Positions 23,520 to 32,906 are shown, numbered from the stretch's first letter. The stretch: 64,000 nucleotides of DNA from Rahnella woolbedingensis (GCF_003602095.1 NZ_RAHH01000027.1:1-64000); one strand, 5' to 3'. Numbers and translations: made by a program. The notes: a model not told the origin generated them from the letters alone.

Positions 23520-24332
23520 TTACTTATTGTGCCAGTACGCGACACAACGGACTAAATTAGCGTCCAGACCGCGATTTTCGACGAAGTCATCATTCAGGCC
23601 TTTAACGAATTTTCCTTCGCCCGTCGCCCAGATGTAGTAATCGCTTTCCGGCAGGGACAGGCTTTTCAGCTTTTTAACTGCCGCGTCATTTTCCTGATAA
23701 CCGTTTTGTTCTTCGCTGACCATCCATTCGATGTCGAAATCATTTTCTTCAGACAGATAGCTGATACAGCTGACATCTTTCACTTTTACCAGCACGGTCA
23801 CTTTCGCGTCTGATGCCGCCTGTTTCAGCTCACGCAGACGGCGTTTTACGGCCGGAAGACCGGTTTCGTCACAGACATACAGCTGCCATTTATAGGTCGT
23901 CGGGATAATCAGAGAACCGCGTGGCCCGCCGATGATCAGTTTATCGCCCGGTTTCGCGCCAGTTGCCCATTCACTGGCGATACCGCCGTCGTGAAGATAG
24001 AAATCCAGCGTCAGTTCATTGGTCTGCGCATCGAAATGCAGCGGCGTGTATTCGCGGTTCAGCGGACGCGGCCCTTCGCCCCACACAATGCCTTCTTCCG
24101 TCGCGGTCGGCGGCGTGATCACATCACCCGGATTCGGCGGGAAAAACAGTTTGATGTGGTCATCAAAGCCACGGGAATTAAAACCTTTCAGCTCGTCGCC
24201 GTTTAAAACGATGCGCTGAAAACAGCCGGAAAGGGTTTCGCTGCTTTTAACCGTGATGTGACGAAAAACCAGATCGTTTTTGACACGAATAGGCAGATTT
24301 GCGGCAGGGATTTCGGTGCGATGCAGGGTCAT
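23520..24332 (-). CDS. Siderophore-interacting protein (YqjH/ViuB-like ferric reductase)
   Basis: A 270-residue flavoprotein of the siderophore-interacting family. It reduces Fe(III)-siderophores in the cytosol with NAD(P)H and releases iron. The FAD-binding barrel shows GFDDHIKLFFPP and LNREYTPLHFD (RxYTPR-like), followed by DFYLHDGGIASEWATGAKPGD and GGPRGS for flavin phosphate. The NAD domain follows with YVCDETGLPAVKRRL, and the C-terminal YIWATGEGKFVKGL is diagnostic. The ATG at 24332 is preferred over the GTG 3 nt earlier. It forms an operon with the PadR gene; a 12-bp palindrome upstream could be that regulator's site. Confidence 0.9.
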   Translation of the reverse strand: MTLHRTEIPAANLPIRVKNDLVFRHITVKSSETLSGCFQRIVLNGDELKGFNSRGFDDHIKLFFPPNPGDVITPPTATEEGIVWGEGPRPLNREYTPLHFDAQTNELTLDFYLHDGGIASEWATGAKPGDKLIIGGPRGSLIIPTTYKWQLYVCDETGLPAVKRRLRELKQAASDAKVTVLVKVKDVSCISYLSEENDFDIEWMVSEEQNGYQENDAAVKKLKSLSLPESDYYIWATGEGKFVKGLNDDFVENRGLDANLVRCVAYWHNK

Positions 24333-24364
24333 CACGTTTTCTCTTTTGAAGTAAGGTTTAGCGA

Positions 24365-24376
24365 AAGATATATCTT
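24365..24376. promoter_or_regulatory. Palindrome AAGATATATCTT, candidate PadR operator
   Basis: A perfect 12-bp palindrome lies 33 bp upstream of the siderophore-interacting protein start, inside an AT-rich stretch likely to include the promoter. Regulation by the co-transcribed PadR protein is inferred from position. Confidence 0.4.
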
Positions 24377-24513
24377 AGTAATATTTTCCGCAACCCCGAA
24401 AATCGTAAGGACACTGACCTTAGCCCCCGTCCTTTTCATCTCCCGCTGGTTCATTTTTCACCACGCATTGCAAAGATTTCGTTAAGAACCGCATTTTTAT
24501 TTATCAATTTGTT

Positions 24514-24538
24514 GATAACAATTATCAGTATCATTATC
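24514..24538. promoter_or_regulatory. Fur box upstream of the TonB-dependent receptor
   Basis: The 19-mer starting GATAACAATTATC at 24514 matches 15 of 19 Fur consensus positions. It is followed by overlapping ATCATTATCATT, as in multi-dimer Fur sites. It is about 120 bp before the receptor start. Confidence 0.82.
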
Positions 24539-24660
24539 ATTCGCACCAAGCCAAAATGGGTTGGGACAATAAATAAACTCATATTTTATAAGGACAAGGG
24601 CTTTTCACGGAAGAACTGAAAGCAGATGACCAGCGCGTCTGATTTGTCGAAAGGCAGTAA

Positions 24661-27123
24661 ATGCGAGCAGAACTTAAAAAATTAGTGCAGGGCACAAAAC
24701 AAATGTTCAAATCCTTTACACAGCAGGGTTTGGTGAAAAACGTCATTTTCATGGGGACGATTCTCACCACCACCTTTAACGTTAATGCAGCAGAAGCCGT
24801 TAAAGACACCACCGATCTGGCAGCGAATAAAACGCCACCCTCTGAAACCATCAAGAAAAAACCGGTGGTGCGTACGGCGCAGGATCTGGCGCAAAGCAAC
24901 GAAGAAGTGATGACCGTCACCGAAACGATGCCTGATAAAAAACCGGGCTCGACTACCACCATCACCGCAGCAGACATGCAGAAAAAAGGCGGTAACGACT
25001 TCGGTACCATCATGCGTTATGAGCCGCTGATCAGCGCAACCGGCGCCAGCGGCGGTTCCGGCAACGGCAAAAGCGGTTTCGACCGCAGCGGCTATACCGG
25101 CTATAACATCCGTGGTCTGGAAAGCAACCGTGTCGGTATCGACGTCGACGGCATCCCGCAACCCAACGCCACCGGCCGCAGCTACGTCAGCCGCGCGGGC
25201 CTGAACACCTTTGGTATTGGCCGCGATTACATCGACCCGTATATTTACGGTCAGGTGGATATCCAGTCCGGCGCAACATCAGCCGATCGAGCCAATACCT
25301 CCATCGGCGGCGCTGTTTCCTTCCTGCCAAAATCTGCCGACGATTATCTGCGTCCGGGCAAAGAGACCTATTTCGGCTACCAGTCTGATTATGACTCCTC
25401 CGACCGTTCATGGCATAACGGCATCACGGCAGCTGCGGGTGACGAAACCCTGCGAGGCCTGATTGCCATCAGCCGTCGTGACGGTCAGGAAACCGATAAC
25501 AACAGCGGCACGCACGACGCGTATCCGGCAAACTGGCACTCCGATGCGGTGATGACATCCGTAATCTGGCAACCGAATGACGAACATAAAGTCACCGGTA
25601 CGCTCGATTACTACGAAAAAGTTAACCATACCCATTACGACACCTGGAACAACGCGGGCAGCGCGATCATCGGGACCTCGCAGCAGCAAAGTAACACCCG
25701 CCGCTGGGGCGCGAGCCTGAAAGACGAATGGACGCCGTTCAACGATTACGTCGATGCCATTGTTTCCAAAGTTTATTATCAGTACACCCAGGCGCACGAC
25801 AACACTTACCTGCCGAACGAAAGTTTGCAGATGATGAACGTCTATTCCAACTATGACGTGAACACCTACGGTGCGGAAACCAGCTGGCTCAAAACGCTGG
25901 GACGTCATGAGCTAAGTGCCGGTATCAACGGTCGCGTGTCCAACACCGAACGTCCGTTCCGTGAAAGCCCGGATCAAAGTACGTTTACCACCATCATGCA
26001 GCCGGAATCCAACAGCCGGACTTACGTTCTGGGCGGTTTCCTGCAAGACACCATTAAGTTTGATCTCGACGGTCACAACTTCTCCGTGGTGCCTGCGGTG
26101 CGTGTTGCGTATCAGAATACCAAGGCCAAAGATCTGTCGGATCTCTCTAACAGCATCGTTTCTGAAGATCAGGTTTCCACGCTGTACGGTAAAGCCAACT
26201 CCGACACGCAGGCCCTGCCTTCTCTGGCCTTCACCTATGACATCACCCCGAAGCTGATGACCTACGTGCAGTACCAGCGCGGTGCGCAGTTCCCGGACGC
26301 CAGCCAGTTATACGGTTCCTGGAACCTCGGATCTAACTATGCCGGACGCGGCCAGTACGCGCTGATCGGTAACACGGATCTGAAAACCGAAACCAGCAAC
26401 AACTTCGAATGGGGCATGAAGGGTGAAGCGACCGAAGGCGTGACATTCAAGACTTCCGTTTTCTATAACACCTACAAAAACTTCATTGCCAACACCCGTT
26501 ACACCCGCTCGGGCAGCCCGGGCATGTTCACCAACGTGCCCTCCAATATTTATACGATTTATCAGGCTGAAAACCGCGATGACGCGTATATCTACGGTGG
26601 TGACCTGAGCACCAAAATCAATTACGGCCCCTGGTTTAGCAGCGTGGATGGCCTGAGCACCACCTTTGCATTTGGTTACGCGCAGGGACAATCCAAATCC
26701 AGCTACGATGGCGACAAATATGTCGACCTCGACAGCGTGCCGCCAATGAAACTGGTGGCAGGCGTGGCGTGGGATGATCCGTCCGGCGTTTACGGTACAG
26801 CGCTGACAGCGACATTTGTGAAAGGCAAAAAAGCCGAAGCGACAAACCGTCAGAGCTACACCAACGCAGGTACGCCGATCACCAGCTCCACCACGGAATA
26901 CATGAATGTTCCGGGTTACGGTATGGTGGATGCGACGGCTCACTGGCAGGTCGTTAAAAACGTCAAACTCAGCGGCGGTGTTTACAACATTACCGACCGT
27001 AAATACTGGGATTATCTGAGCAGCCGTACGCTGACAGAAACCACCAATCAGGATGCTTACAACAAAGCGCTGGCCGCCATGCCGGGCCGTAGCTTCCAGT
27101 TGGGCGTGAATGTTGATTTCTAA
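24661..27123 (+). CDS. TonB-dependent heme/hemoglobin-type outer-membrane receptor
   Basis: An 820-residue receptor. It has an extended signal region ending near NVNA-AEA (about residue 45), a TonB-box-like EVMTVTE near 81, a plug domain (GNDFGTIMRYEPLI, YNIRGLESNRVGIDVDGIPQP, GQVDIQSGATSADRANTSIGG) and a 22-strand barrel. The FPDASQLYGS...TDLKTETSNNFEWG segment corresponds to the FRAP/NPxL region of hemoglobin receptors, and it ends in Phe (GVNVDF), the outer-membrane assembly signal. The protein most resembles the HasR/hemoglobin-transferrin class. No hasA hemophore or heme ABC transporter adjoins. Fur control is expected from the site upstream. It likely feeds the hutWX-chuY operon, which lies 9 kb away. 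Confidence 0.85.
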   Translation: MRAELKKLVQGTKQMFKSFTQQGLVKNVIFMGTILTTTFNVNAAEAVKDTTDLAANKTPPSETIKKKPVVRTAQDLAQSNEEVMTVTETMPDKKPGSTTTITAADMQKKGGNDFGTIMRYEPLISATGASGGSGNGKSGFDRSGYTGYNIRGLESNRVGIDVDGIPQPNATGRSYVSRAGLNTFGIGRDYIDPYIYGQVDIQSGATSADRANTSIGGAVSFLPKSADDYLRPGKETYFGYQSDYDSSDRSWHNGITAAAGDETLRGLIAISRRDGQETDNNSGTHDAYPANWHSDAVMTSVIWQPNDEHKVTGTLDYYEKVNHTHYDTWNNAGSAIIGTSQQQSNTRRWGASLKDEWTPFNDYVDAIVSKVYYQYTQAHDNTYLPNESLQMMNVYSNYDVNTYGAETSWLKTLGRHELSAGINGRVSNTERPFRESPDQSTFTTIMQPESNSRTYVLGGFLQDTIKFDLDGHNFSVVPAVRVAYQNTKAKDLSDLSNSIVSEDQVSTLYGKANSDTQALPSLAFTYDITPKLMTYVQYQRGAQFPDASQLYGSWNLGSNYAGRGQYALIGNTDLKTETSNNFEWGMKGEATEGVTFKTSVFYNTYKNFIANTRYTRSGSPGMFTNVPSNIYTIYQAENRDDAYIYGGDLSTKINYGPWFSSVDGLSTTFAFGYAQGQSKSSYDGDKYVDLDSVPPMKLVAGVAWDDPSGVYGTALTATFVKGKKAEATNRQSYTNAGTPITSSTTEYMNVPGYGMVDATAHWQVVKNVKLSGGVYNITDRKYWDYLSSRTLTETTNQDAYNKALAAMPGRSFQLGVNVDF

Positions 27124-27144
27124 TCGATAACCGGTAATCCCCTC

Positions 27145-27177
27145 AGGCGTCATGCAATTGCATGGCGCCTTTTTTTG
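27145..27177 (+). terminator. Intrinsic terminator after the TonB receptor
   Basis: AGGCGTCATGCA (27145) pairs, with one mismatch, with TGCATGGCGCCT, followed by a run of eight T. It ends the receptor transcript. Confidence 0.92.
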
Positions 27178-27265
27178 TTTCACGCCAATAACCTGTTTTC
27201 ACGCACATTCACAATTCGGGTGAGCCGCTACACTCAGGTTTTACCTGACCGAAATGTGAGATTAC

Positions 27266-28309
27266 ATGGAATTAATCAGAAAGCCGCTGGTGCTGGCTCT
27301 CGCGCTGCTGCTGTTACCGGCAGCCGTTTCAGCCACCACCACCCTGCGATATACCGATCACGAACCTCTCGGCGCGATGCGCACCCGTTTTATCCACAAT
27401 GTCTTTTTTCCTGCCATCGAAAAAGAGTCTCAGGGTCGCCTGAAAATTGAAGAACACTGGGGCGGTGAACTCTCGACAGGTTATGACGCATTACGCACCG
27501 TCCGCGAGGGAAAAACCGCAGATATCGGCATTGTGGTGCCGGAATATGCGGCCAAAGAACTGCCGCTGCATCAGATTTTTAAAAGCTTTCCCGTCGGGCC
27601 TTCCGGCGATAAACAAATCGCTTTTTTCCGCCGTGTTTTCACCGAAATACCCGCCTTCCCTGCTGAATTAGAAAAAGCCGGCGTGGTGAACATCTTCTCT
27701 GCGACCGGTTATCCGGTGGCCTTTTTCAGCACACATCCGCTGAAAAATCTTGAGGATATTAAAGGGACCACCTGGCGTTCAGCCAGTTTCTGGCATCAGG
27801 ATTTTCTGCGTAATGCCGGAGCCCTACCGGTGACGATGCCGTGGGGCCCGCAAACCGTAGAAGCCTTTAAGACCGGCACACTCGACGGCATTATGGTCAA
27901 TGTCGACAGCGGGTATGACCTGAAAATTCAGAAAATGGCGCCTGAAGTTCTGGTCTCAAAAGAGCTGTGGCTGGGCCATGTTTATCTGCTGGTGATGAAT
28001 CAGAAAGTGTGGAACGGACTGGCAGAGGAAGATAAAGCAGCCATCTCGCGCGCCGCGGAAATTGCGTATAAAACCGCAGGCACTGTGATGGACAGCAGTT
28101 TCGAACCACAACTGGATGCCCTGCGTAAAGACGGTGCGAATGTCCGTGTTCTGCGACACAGTGAAGTGGCGCACTGGCAGCAGGTTACCCGTTATCAGGA
28201 CGCTCAGGCGCAGTGGGTGAAACAACAGGAAGCGCTGGACAATAAAGGCGCCGGGCCGGTGATGGAAAAAGTCAGCGCGATAATGGCGGATGCGATGAAA
28301 CCCGACTGA
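27266..28309 (+). CDS. TRAP transporter substrate-binding protein (DctP family), orphan
   Basis: A 347-residue periplasmic protein: signal peptide to about residue 23 (LLLLPAAVSA), then a DctP-type fold. Indicators are ERLKIE-like GRLKIEEHWGGELSTGYDALRTVREGKTADIGIV, TTWRSAS (the arginine that clamps the substrate carboxylate in this family), and a GPQTVEAFKTGTLDGIMVN hinge motif. TRAP binding proteins bring carboxylates to DctQ/DctM membrane subunits, neither of which is next to it. The flanks are a TonB receptor and an msrB. It may serve a distant TRAP permease or act as a sensor; the ligand cannot be read from sequence. Confidence 0.85.
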   Translation: MELIRKPLVLALALLLLPAAVSATTTLRYTDHEPLGAMRTRFIHNVFFPAIEKESQGRLKIEEHWGGELSTGYDALRTVREGKTADIGIVVPEYAAKELPLHQIFKSFPVGPSGDKQIAFFRRVFTEIPAFPAELEKAGVVNIFSATGYPVAFFSTHPLKNLEDIKGTTWRSASFWHQDFLRNAGALPVTMPWGPQTVEAFKTGTLDGIMVNVDSGYDLKIQKMAPEVLVSKELWLGHVYLLVMNQKVWNGLAEEDKAAISRAAEIAYKTAGTVMDSSFEPQLDALRKDGANVRVLRHSEVAHWQQVTRYQDAQAQWVKQQEALDNKGAGPVMEKVSAIMADAMKPD

Positions 28310-28421
28310 TCAGCGCTAAGCAGCAGGTGCCTCAGCGCGGTGGCGGTTGTCACGCGAGCCGGTTTCTCGTGTAAACTGAAAGCCAGCACCTGCAATGTCT
28401 GTAATCTGAGGAGTCATCAGA

Positions 28422-28808
28422 ATGAATAAAGAACTCAACGAATTTGAACGTTTTGTTATTGAAAATAAAGGGACCGAGCGCCCTCACACCGGTGAGTATA
28501 ACGAACACTTTTCACCGGGCCGTTATGTCTGCAAAAGATGTTCTGCGCCGCTGTATTCTTCCGAACATAAATTTGAATCTCACTGCGGCTGGCCCGCTTT
28601 TGATGACGAAATCCCTGGCGCGGTAGAGCGAGTGCCGGACGCCGATGGCCGCAGAACCGAAATCGTCTGCGCCAACTGCAAGGCGCATTTGGGCCATGTC
28701 TTTGAAGGAGAATATTTAACCGAGAAGAATCTGCGCCACTGCGTGAATTCCGTTTCAATGGTTTTTGAAAGCGCCGACGAGCAAGGGAATTACCACAAAG
28801 CAGAGTAA
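28422..28808 (+). CDS. msrB: Methionine-R-sulfoxide reductase MsrB
   Basis: A 128-residue MsrB-domain protein that reduces methionine-R-sulfoxide in cytosolic proteins. It has two zinc-binding CxxC pairs (CKRCSAP and CANCKAH), the SHCGWPAFDDEI segment, and the catalytic Cys in LRHCVNSVSMVF near residue 112. It is a little shorter than E. coli MsrB (137) and more divergent at the N-terminus, so it could be a second MsrB copy. GAGGAG precedes the ATG. No operon partner is evident. Its presence about 7 kb from the molybdo-oxidoreductase/MXKDX set is suggestive of shared methionine-repair interest but is not evidence of linkage. Confidence 0.9.
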   Translation: MNKELNEFERFVIENKGTERPHTGEYNEHFSPGRYVCKRCSAPLYSSEHKFESHCGWPAFDDEIPGAVERVPDADGRRTEIVCANCKAHLGHVFEGEYLTEKNLRHCVNSVSMVFESADEQGNYHKAE

Positions 28809-29065
28809 GCCTGTTACGCTAAATAAGGGCCGCACATCTCTCATGGGCTGCCCTTAATAGTGAGAACGTCACAATCGCCGCCAGTCTGTCACATCGCTTT
28901 CTTAAACATCCTGAAGAATGCATTAACGGATACATATCCCACAGAGTGGAAGTCACGCCGTGCGGTTAATCAGGGGGTTACCGCTGAATCATTATCTGAA
29001 TTCAAAGTTTCGCGCTAATCTGTTGGCCTGAATTTTTACAATAAGACAGCACAGGAAGACAGGAA

Positions 29066-30007
29066 ATGGACTCGCGTAAACCGCTGGACGGATTTGCCAG
29101 CAGCGTGATGGTTGGGCTCTGTATTATCTGGGGTGTGCAGCAGGTGGCGATTAAAAGCGCCGCGGCGGATATCACCCCGTTGTTGCAGGTGGCGCTGCGC
29201 TCGGGCATAGCGGGGCTGGCGGTCATGATCCTGATGCTTATCCGCCAGCGGAAAATCCCGTTCAGCGCACAGACACTCCGCCCTGGATTGCTGGTCGGTT
29301 TGCTGTTTTCCGTCGAGTTTATGTTTGTCGCCGAAGGCCTGCGGTTCACCACCGCCGCACATATGGCCGTTTTCCTGTACACCGCACCGATTTTCGCCGC
29401 GCTCGGCCTGCATTTTCTGGTGCCGGAAGAACGGTTGAGCCGCCTGCAATGGTCCGGCGTCGGCATCACCTTTCTCGGCGTAATTGTCGCGTTTCTCTTT
29501 GGCGGCAATAATGCCGCTGCACCGCAGGCCAGCAACATGTTGCTCGGCGATTTCTTCGGCCTGCTGGCGGGAGCCTTTTGGGGCATGACCACCATCGTGG
29601 TGCGGCGCAGCGCGCTATCTTCCGGCAGTGCCACCATGACGCTGTTTTATCAGCTGGCAGGCGCATTTGTTCTGCTCGGCGCGTTGGCGTTGCTGACCGG
29701 TCAGACGCAGTTTCGCCTCACGCCGGTTTCAGTCAGCAGCATGGTGTTTCAGACCGTGATCGTGACATTCGGCAGTTATCTGGCGTGGTTCAGCCTCATG
29801 CGCCGTTATCAGGCGTCGCGTCTGGGGATCCTCTCGTTTATGACGCCGGTTTTCGGCATTATTGCGGGCGTTGTTTTTCTGCATGAACCGCTGAAAATCA
29901 ACTTTATCGCCGGTGCCTTACTGATCATGCTAGGAATTCTAACGGTGAGCGCCGAAGGAATGTTGCGTCAGTGGATAGCAAAAAGGCGTCAGGGGAAATT
30001 GCGTTAA
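29066..30007 (+). CDS. EamA/DMT-family transporter
   Basis: A 313-residue protein with ten predicted transmembrane helices in two EamA repeats. It has GLCIIWGVQQVAIKSAA at the start of repeat 1, a conserved Glu-containing VEFMFVAEGLRFTTAAHMAVFLYTAPIF, and repeat 2 starting at GDFFGLLAGAFWGMTTIVVRR with FMTPVFGIIAGVVFLHEPL. Family members export metabolites or amino acids; the substrate is not deducible. The ATG follows AGGAAGACAGGAA. It is a single gene between msrB and digH. Confidence 0.88.
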   Translation: MDSRKPLDGFASSVMVGLCIIWGVQQVAIKSAAADITPLLQVALRSGIAGLAVMILMLIRQRKIPFSAQTLRPGLLVGLLFSVEFMFVAEGLRFTTAAHMAVFLYTAPIFAALGLHFLVPEERLSRLQWSGVGITFLGVIVAFLFGGNNAAAPQASNMLLGDFFGLLAGAFWGMTTIVVRRSALSSGSATMTLFYQLAGAFVLLGALALLTGQTQFRLTPVSVSSMVFQTVIVTFGSYLAWFSLMRRYQASRLGILSFMTPVFGIIAGVVFLHEPLKINFIAGALLIMLGILTVSAEGMLRQWIAKRRQGKLR

Positions 30008-30092
30008 CGCCTGAATACAGGGAAAATTAATCCTGATCACTAAGCGCGCAACACTAAACAGCTACCCTGCCTGTCTGATCGTTTACCAATAA

Positions 30093-31436
30093 ATGGAGTT
30101 TATCATCACCCGTTTTCATCACATCTCCGCGGTCACGGCCGTCAAAAAAACAGCTGCCCTGATGGGGCTGGCGCTGTTACTGGCCAGCTGTTCTTCCACG
30201 CCGCCGAAATCGCTGGTCACTCCGCTGCCGCCGGTGACCAAACAGCCATTGCCGGGTAAAGCCGCGCAGTCGCAGGAACCCGTGCGCGGTGTGTGGCTGG
30301 CGACGGTTTCCCGCCTCGACTGGCCGCCGGTATCCTCGGTCACAGCCAGCAGCCCGTCGGCACGGATCAGCCAGCAGAAAAAGGCGCTGACGGACAAACT
30401 TGATAAGCTGAAAAGTCTCGGGATTAACACCGTGTTCTTCCAGGTGAAACCAGATGGCACGGCGCTGTGGGCCTCTAAAATCCTTCCGTGGTCGGATACC
30501 CTGACCGGAAAAATCGGGCAGGATCCGGGCTATGACCCGTTGCAGTTCATGCTCGATGAAGCGCACAAGCGTGGCATGAAAGTTCACGCCTGGTTTAACC
30601 CTTACCGCGTGTCGGTCAACACCAAACCCTCTACGGTGACGGAGCTGAACAACACGCTGCCGCTGCATCCGGCCAGTGTATTTGTGCTGCACCGCGACTG
30701 GATCCGCACCGCCAGCGACCGCTTTGTGCTCGACCCCGGTATCCCCGAAGCGCGCGACTGGATAACCAGCATCGTGGCCGAAGTGGTGTCGCGTTATCCG
30801 GTCGATGGCGTTCAGTTTGATGACTATTTCTATACGGAAGCGCCGGGTTCGGCGCTCGACGATAACCTGACATTCAGACGCTACGGACAGGGATTTGCTT
30901 CGAAAGCCGACTGGCGCCGCCATAATACCCAGCTGCTGATCGAGCAGGTTTCGCGCACCATTAAACAGCTCAAGCCTGGCGTAGAATTTGGCGTCAGTCC
31001 GGCAGGCGTGTGGCGCAATGTGTCGCATGACCCGGCCGGTTCCCGCACCTCGGGCGCGGCGGCCTATGATGAAGCCTATGCCGACACCCGTCTCTGGGTG
31101 CAGCAGGGTTTGCTCGATTACATCGCACCGCAGCTCTACTGGCCTTTTGCCCGCAAAGCCGCCCGTTATGATGTGCTGGCGCAGTGGTGGGCCGATGTGG
31201 TGAAACCGACCCATACGCGCCTCTACATTGGGGTCGCGCTGTACAAAGTGGGTGAGCCTTCAAAAAGTGAACCGGACTGGATGATTAACGGCGGCGTGCC
31301 TGAACTGAAAAAACAGCTCGATATGAACGAATCTAACCCGCAAATTCAGGGCACCATTCTGTTCAGGGAAAACTACCTCAACCAGCCGCAGACGCAGGAA
31401 GCCGTCAGTTATCTGAAACAACGCTGGGGAAGTTAA
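30093..31436 (+). CDS. digH: Glycosyl hydrolase DigH, peptidoglycan denuded-glycan glycosidase
   Basis: The 447-residue protein is very close to E. coli DigH (YddW, 439 aa). After a lipoprotein signal with lipobox LLASC (Cys near residue 33) come RGVWLATVSRLDWPPVSSV, GINTVFFQVKPDGTALW, HAWFNPYRVSVN, the catalytic-region GVQFDDYFYTE, EFGVSPAGVWRN and the C-terminal SYLKQRWGS. DigH is an outer-membrane lipoprotein of the GH10-like family. It cleaves MurNAc-GlcNAc bonds in glycan strands that amidases have stripped of peptides during septum splitting. No clear ribosome-binding site marks the ATG at 30093, so the exact start is uncertain. A strong shared terminator follows. Confidence 0.93.
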   Translation: MEFIITRFHHISAVTAVKKTAALMGLALLLASCSSTPPKSLVTPLPPVTKQPLPGKAAQSQEPVRGVWLATVSRLDWPPVSSVTASSPSARISQQKKALTDKLDKLKSLGINTVFFQVKPDGTALWASKILPWSDTLTGKIGQDPGYDPLQFMLDEAHKRGMKVHAWFNPYRVSVNTKPSTVTELNNTLPLHPASVFVLHRDWIRTASDRFVLDPGIPEARDWITSIVAEVVSRYPVDGVQFDDYFYTEAPGSALDDNLTFRRYGQGFASKADWRRHNTQLLIEQVSRTIKQLKPGVEFGVSPAGVWRNVSHDPAGSRTSGAAAYDEAYADTRLWVQQGLLDYIAPQLYWPFARKAARYDVLAQWWADVVKPTHTRLYIGVALYKVGEPSKSEPDWMINGGVPELKKQLDMNESNPQIQGTILFRENYLNQPQTQEAVSYLKQRWGS

Positions 31437-31480
31437 AAACTCGAGAACCCGCCTGAATGGCGTGACCTTCACAGTTATTA

Positions 31481-31520
31481 AAAAAGGCTCAACACGTTAA
31501 GCAACGTATTGAGCCTTTTT
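31481..31520. terminator. Bidirectional terminator between digH and the APC permease
   Basis: AAAAAGGCTCAA (31481) and TTGAGCCTTTTT (31509-31520) form a long stem, extended inward by ACGTT/AACGT. A and T tracts on both sides suit both convergent transcripts. Confidence 0.93.
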
Positions 31521-31559
31521 GTTTACGATTTTTTCACGAAGACTGGAAAACCTGAAAAC

Positions 31560-32906
31560 TTAGTTTTCTTCCAGCTTCAGCGTGGTTTCACGTTTAAGGA
31601 TCACGCGTAAAACAAAGTAATAAACGACGCCGATTGCCAGCCAGCTCAGGCCGAGAATTTTGGCTTCCCAGTCCATTTCGTAAATAACAAACGCAATGAT
31701 ACAAAAACCAATGACCGGGAACAGCAGGTGCAGCACCAGATTGCGGGATTTCTGGCGGATAATGTAGTGATTAATCACCGCAACATGCAGCACCAGAAAG
31801 CCCATCAGTGCGCCGAAATTGACCAGACGGCTGAGATTGTCGATATTGCCGTTAAACCACAAGCCTGAACACAAAGAGATCAGCCCGACCAGCAATGTAC
31901 TGACATACGGCGTTTTGTAACGCGGATGCACTTTCGCCAGCAGTTTAGGCAGCTGTTTGTCACGCGCCATCGCGAAAAGAATTCGCGAGACGGCAGCCTG
32001 TGCGACCAGCGCGTTTGCGATACCCCAGGAGATAGCCGTGGACCAAATGGTGGCTTGTTTCAGCCACTCGCCACCGGCCAGATTTGCAGTCTCGTAGAAA
32101 GCCGTATCCAGGCTGGAGAACTTCATGCCAACGGCTAAATCAGCGGCGATCCAGGTCTGCAAGATAAAGAGCACCCCCACCAGCAATAATGCGCCGAGAG
32201 AAGCTTTACCTACCGTATCCACGCCGCCTTTGGTTTCTTCAGACAGGGTCGAAATACCGTCAAAACCGAGGAAGGACAATACGGCAATGGATACCGCACC
32301 CACGACCAGTGGCAGACTGAATTTATCGGCGTTATACAGAGGTTCCAGCGTTAAGTGACCTGCCCCGACGCCGGAATACAGCGCAATCAGACCCAGCACC
32401 ACAAAAATGCTCAGGATAATGATTTCGGCAAACAGGATGTAGTTATTGGCCTTCGCCGTAAACTGGATCCCCACCAGATTGACCACACTGTTGAGCGCAA
32501 TAAAACCGACGATCCATGCCCACGAAGGCACGTCCGGTAAGACCGGTGCCAGTGCCGCCGCACTGACGATATAAAGCAGCGAAGGCACCAGAATATAGTC
32601 AAGCAGGATAAGCCAGCCGGCAAAGAAACCTACCGTTTCGTGAATACCACGCTGTGCGTAGGCATAAACGGAACCCGAAACCGGGAAAGCGCGTGACATG
32701 GCCCAGTAACTCATGGCGGTGAAAAACATCGCCACCATGCCTATCAGGTAAGCCAGTGCCACCATGCCATTCGAGCCTTCCCACACGTAGCCAAACACGC
32801 CAAAAGGCGCGATGGGCACCATGAAAATCATCCCGTAGACCAGCAAATCTTTCAAAGTCAGTGTTCGGTGTAACTCTTGTTTATAACCAAATTGTTCGAC
32901 AGACAT
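31560..32906 (-). CDS. APC-superfamily amino acid/amide permease
   Basis: A 448-residue protein with twelve hydrophobic helices. Helix 1 region LLVYGMIFMVPIAPFGVFG is followed by the APC-family FPVSGSVYAYAQRG loop, GFDGISTLSEETKGG in helix 6, and ARDKQLPKLLAKVHPRYKTPYVS before helix 9. These are hallmarks of APC importers of amino acids, polyamines or related amines. The ATG shares one base with the stop of the acetamidase gene (TGATG), so they are translationally coupled. The permease probably imports the amide or amine whose nitrogen the hydrolase frees, or a related compound. Confidence 0.88.
   Translation of the reverse strand: MSVEQFGYKQELHRTLTLKDLLVYGMIFMVPIAPFGVFGYVWEGSNGMVALAYLIGMVAMFFTAMSYWAMSRAFPVSGSVYAYAQRGIHETVGFFAGWLILLDYILVPSLLYIVSAAALAPVLPDVPSWAWIVGFIALNSVVNLVGIQFTAKANNYILFAEIIILSIFVVLGLIALYSGVGAGHLTLEPLYNADKFSLPLVVGAVSIAVLSFLGFDGISTLSEETKGGVDTVGKASLGALLLVGVLFILQTWIAADLAVGMKFSSLDTAFYETANLAGGEWLKQATIWSTAISWGIANALVAQAAVSRILFAMARDKQLPKLLAKVHPRYKTPYVSTLLVGLISLCSGLWFNGNIDNLSRLVNFGALMGFLVLHVAVINHYIIRQKSRNLVLHLLFPVIGFCIIAFVIYEMDWEAKILGLSWLAIGVVYYFVLRVILKRETTLKLEEN

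Larger units (their letters stand above)
24333..24660. other. Divergent regulatory region between iron genes
   Basis: This 328-bp gap separates the siderophore-interacting protein from the TonB receptor. It holds a 12-bp palindrome near the first and a Fur box array near the second, and no gene. Confidence 0.6.

Noticed and set aside
30177-31214. 345-codon open frame antisense to digH
   Set aside because: It is a shadow of a GC-rich, strongly conserved gene; its translation has no family features and no ribosome-binding site.
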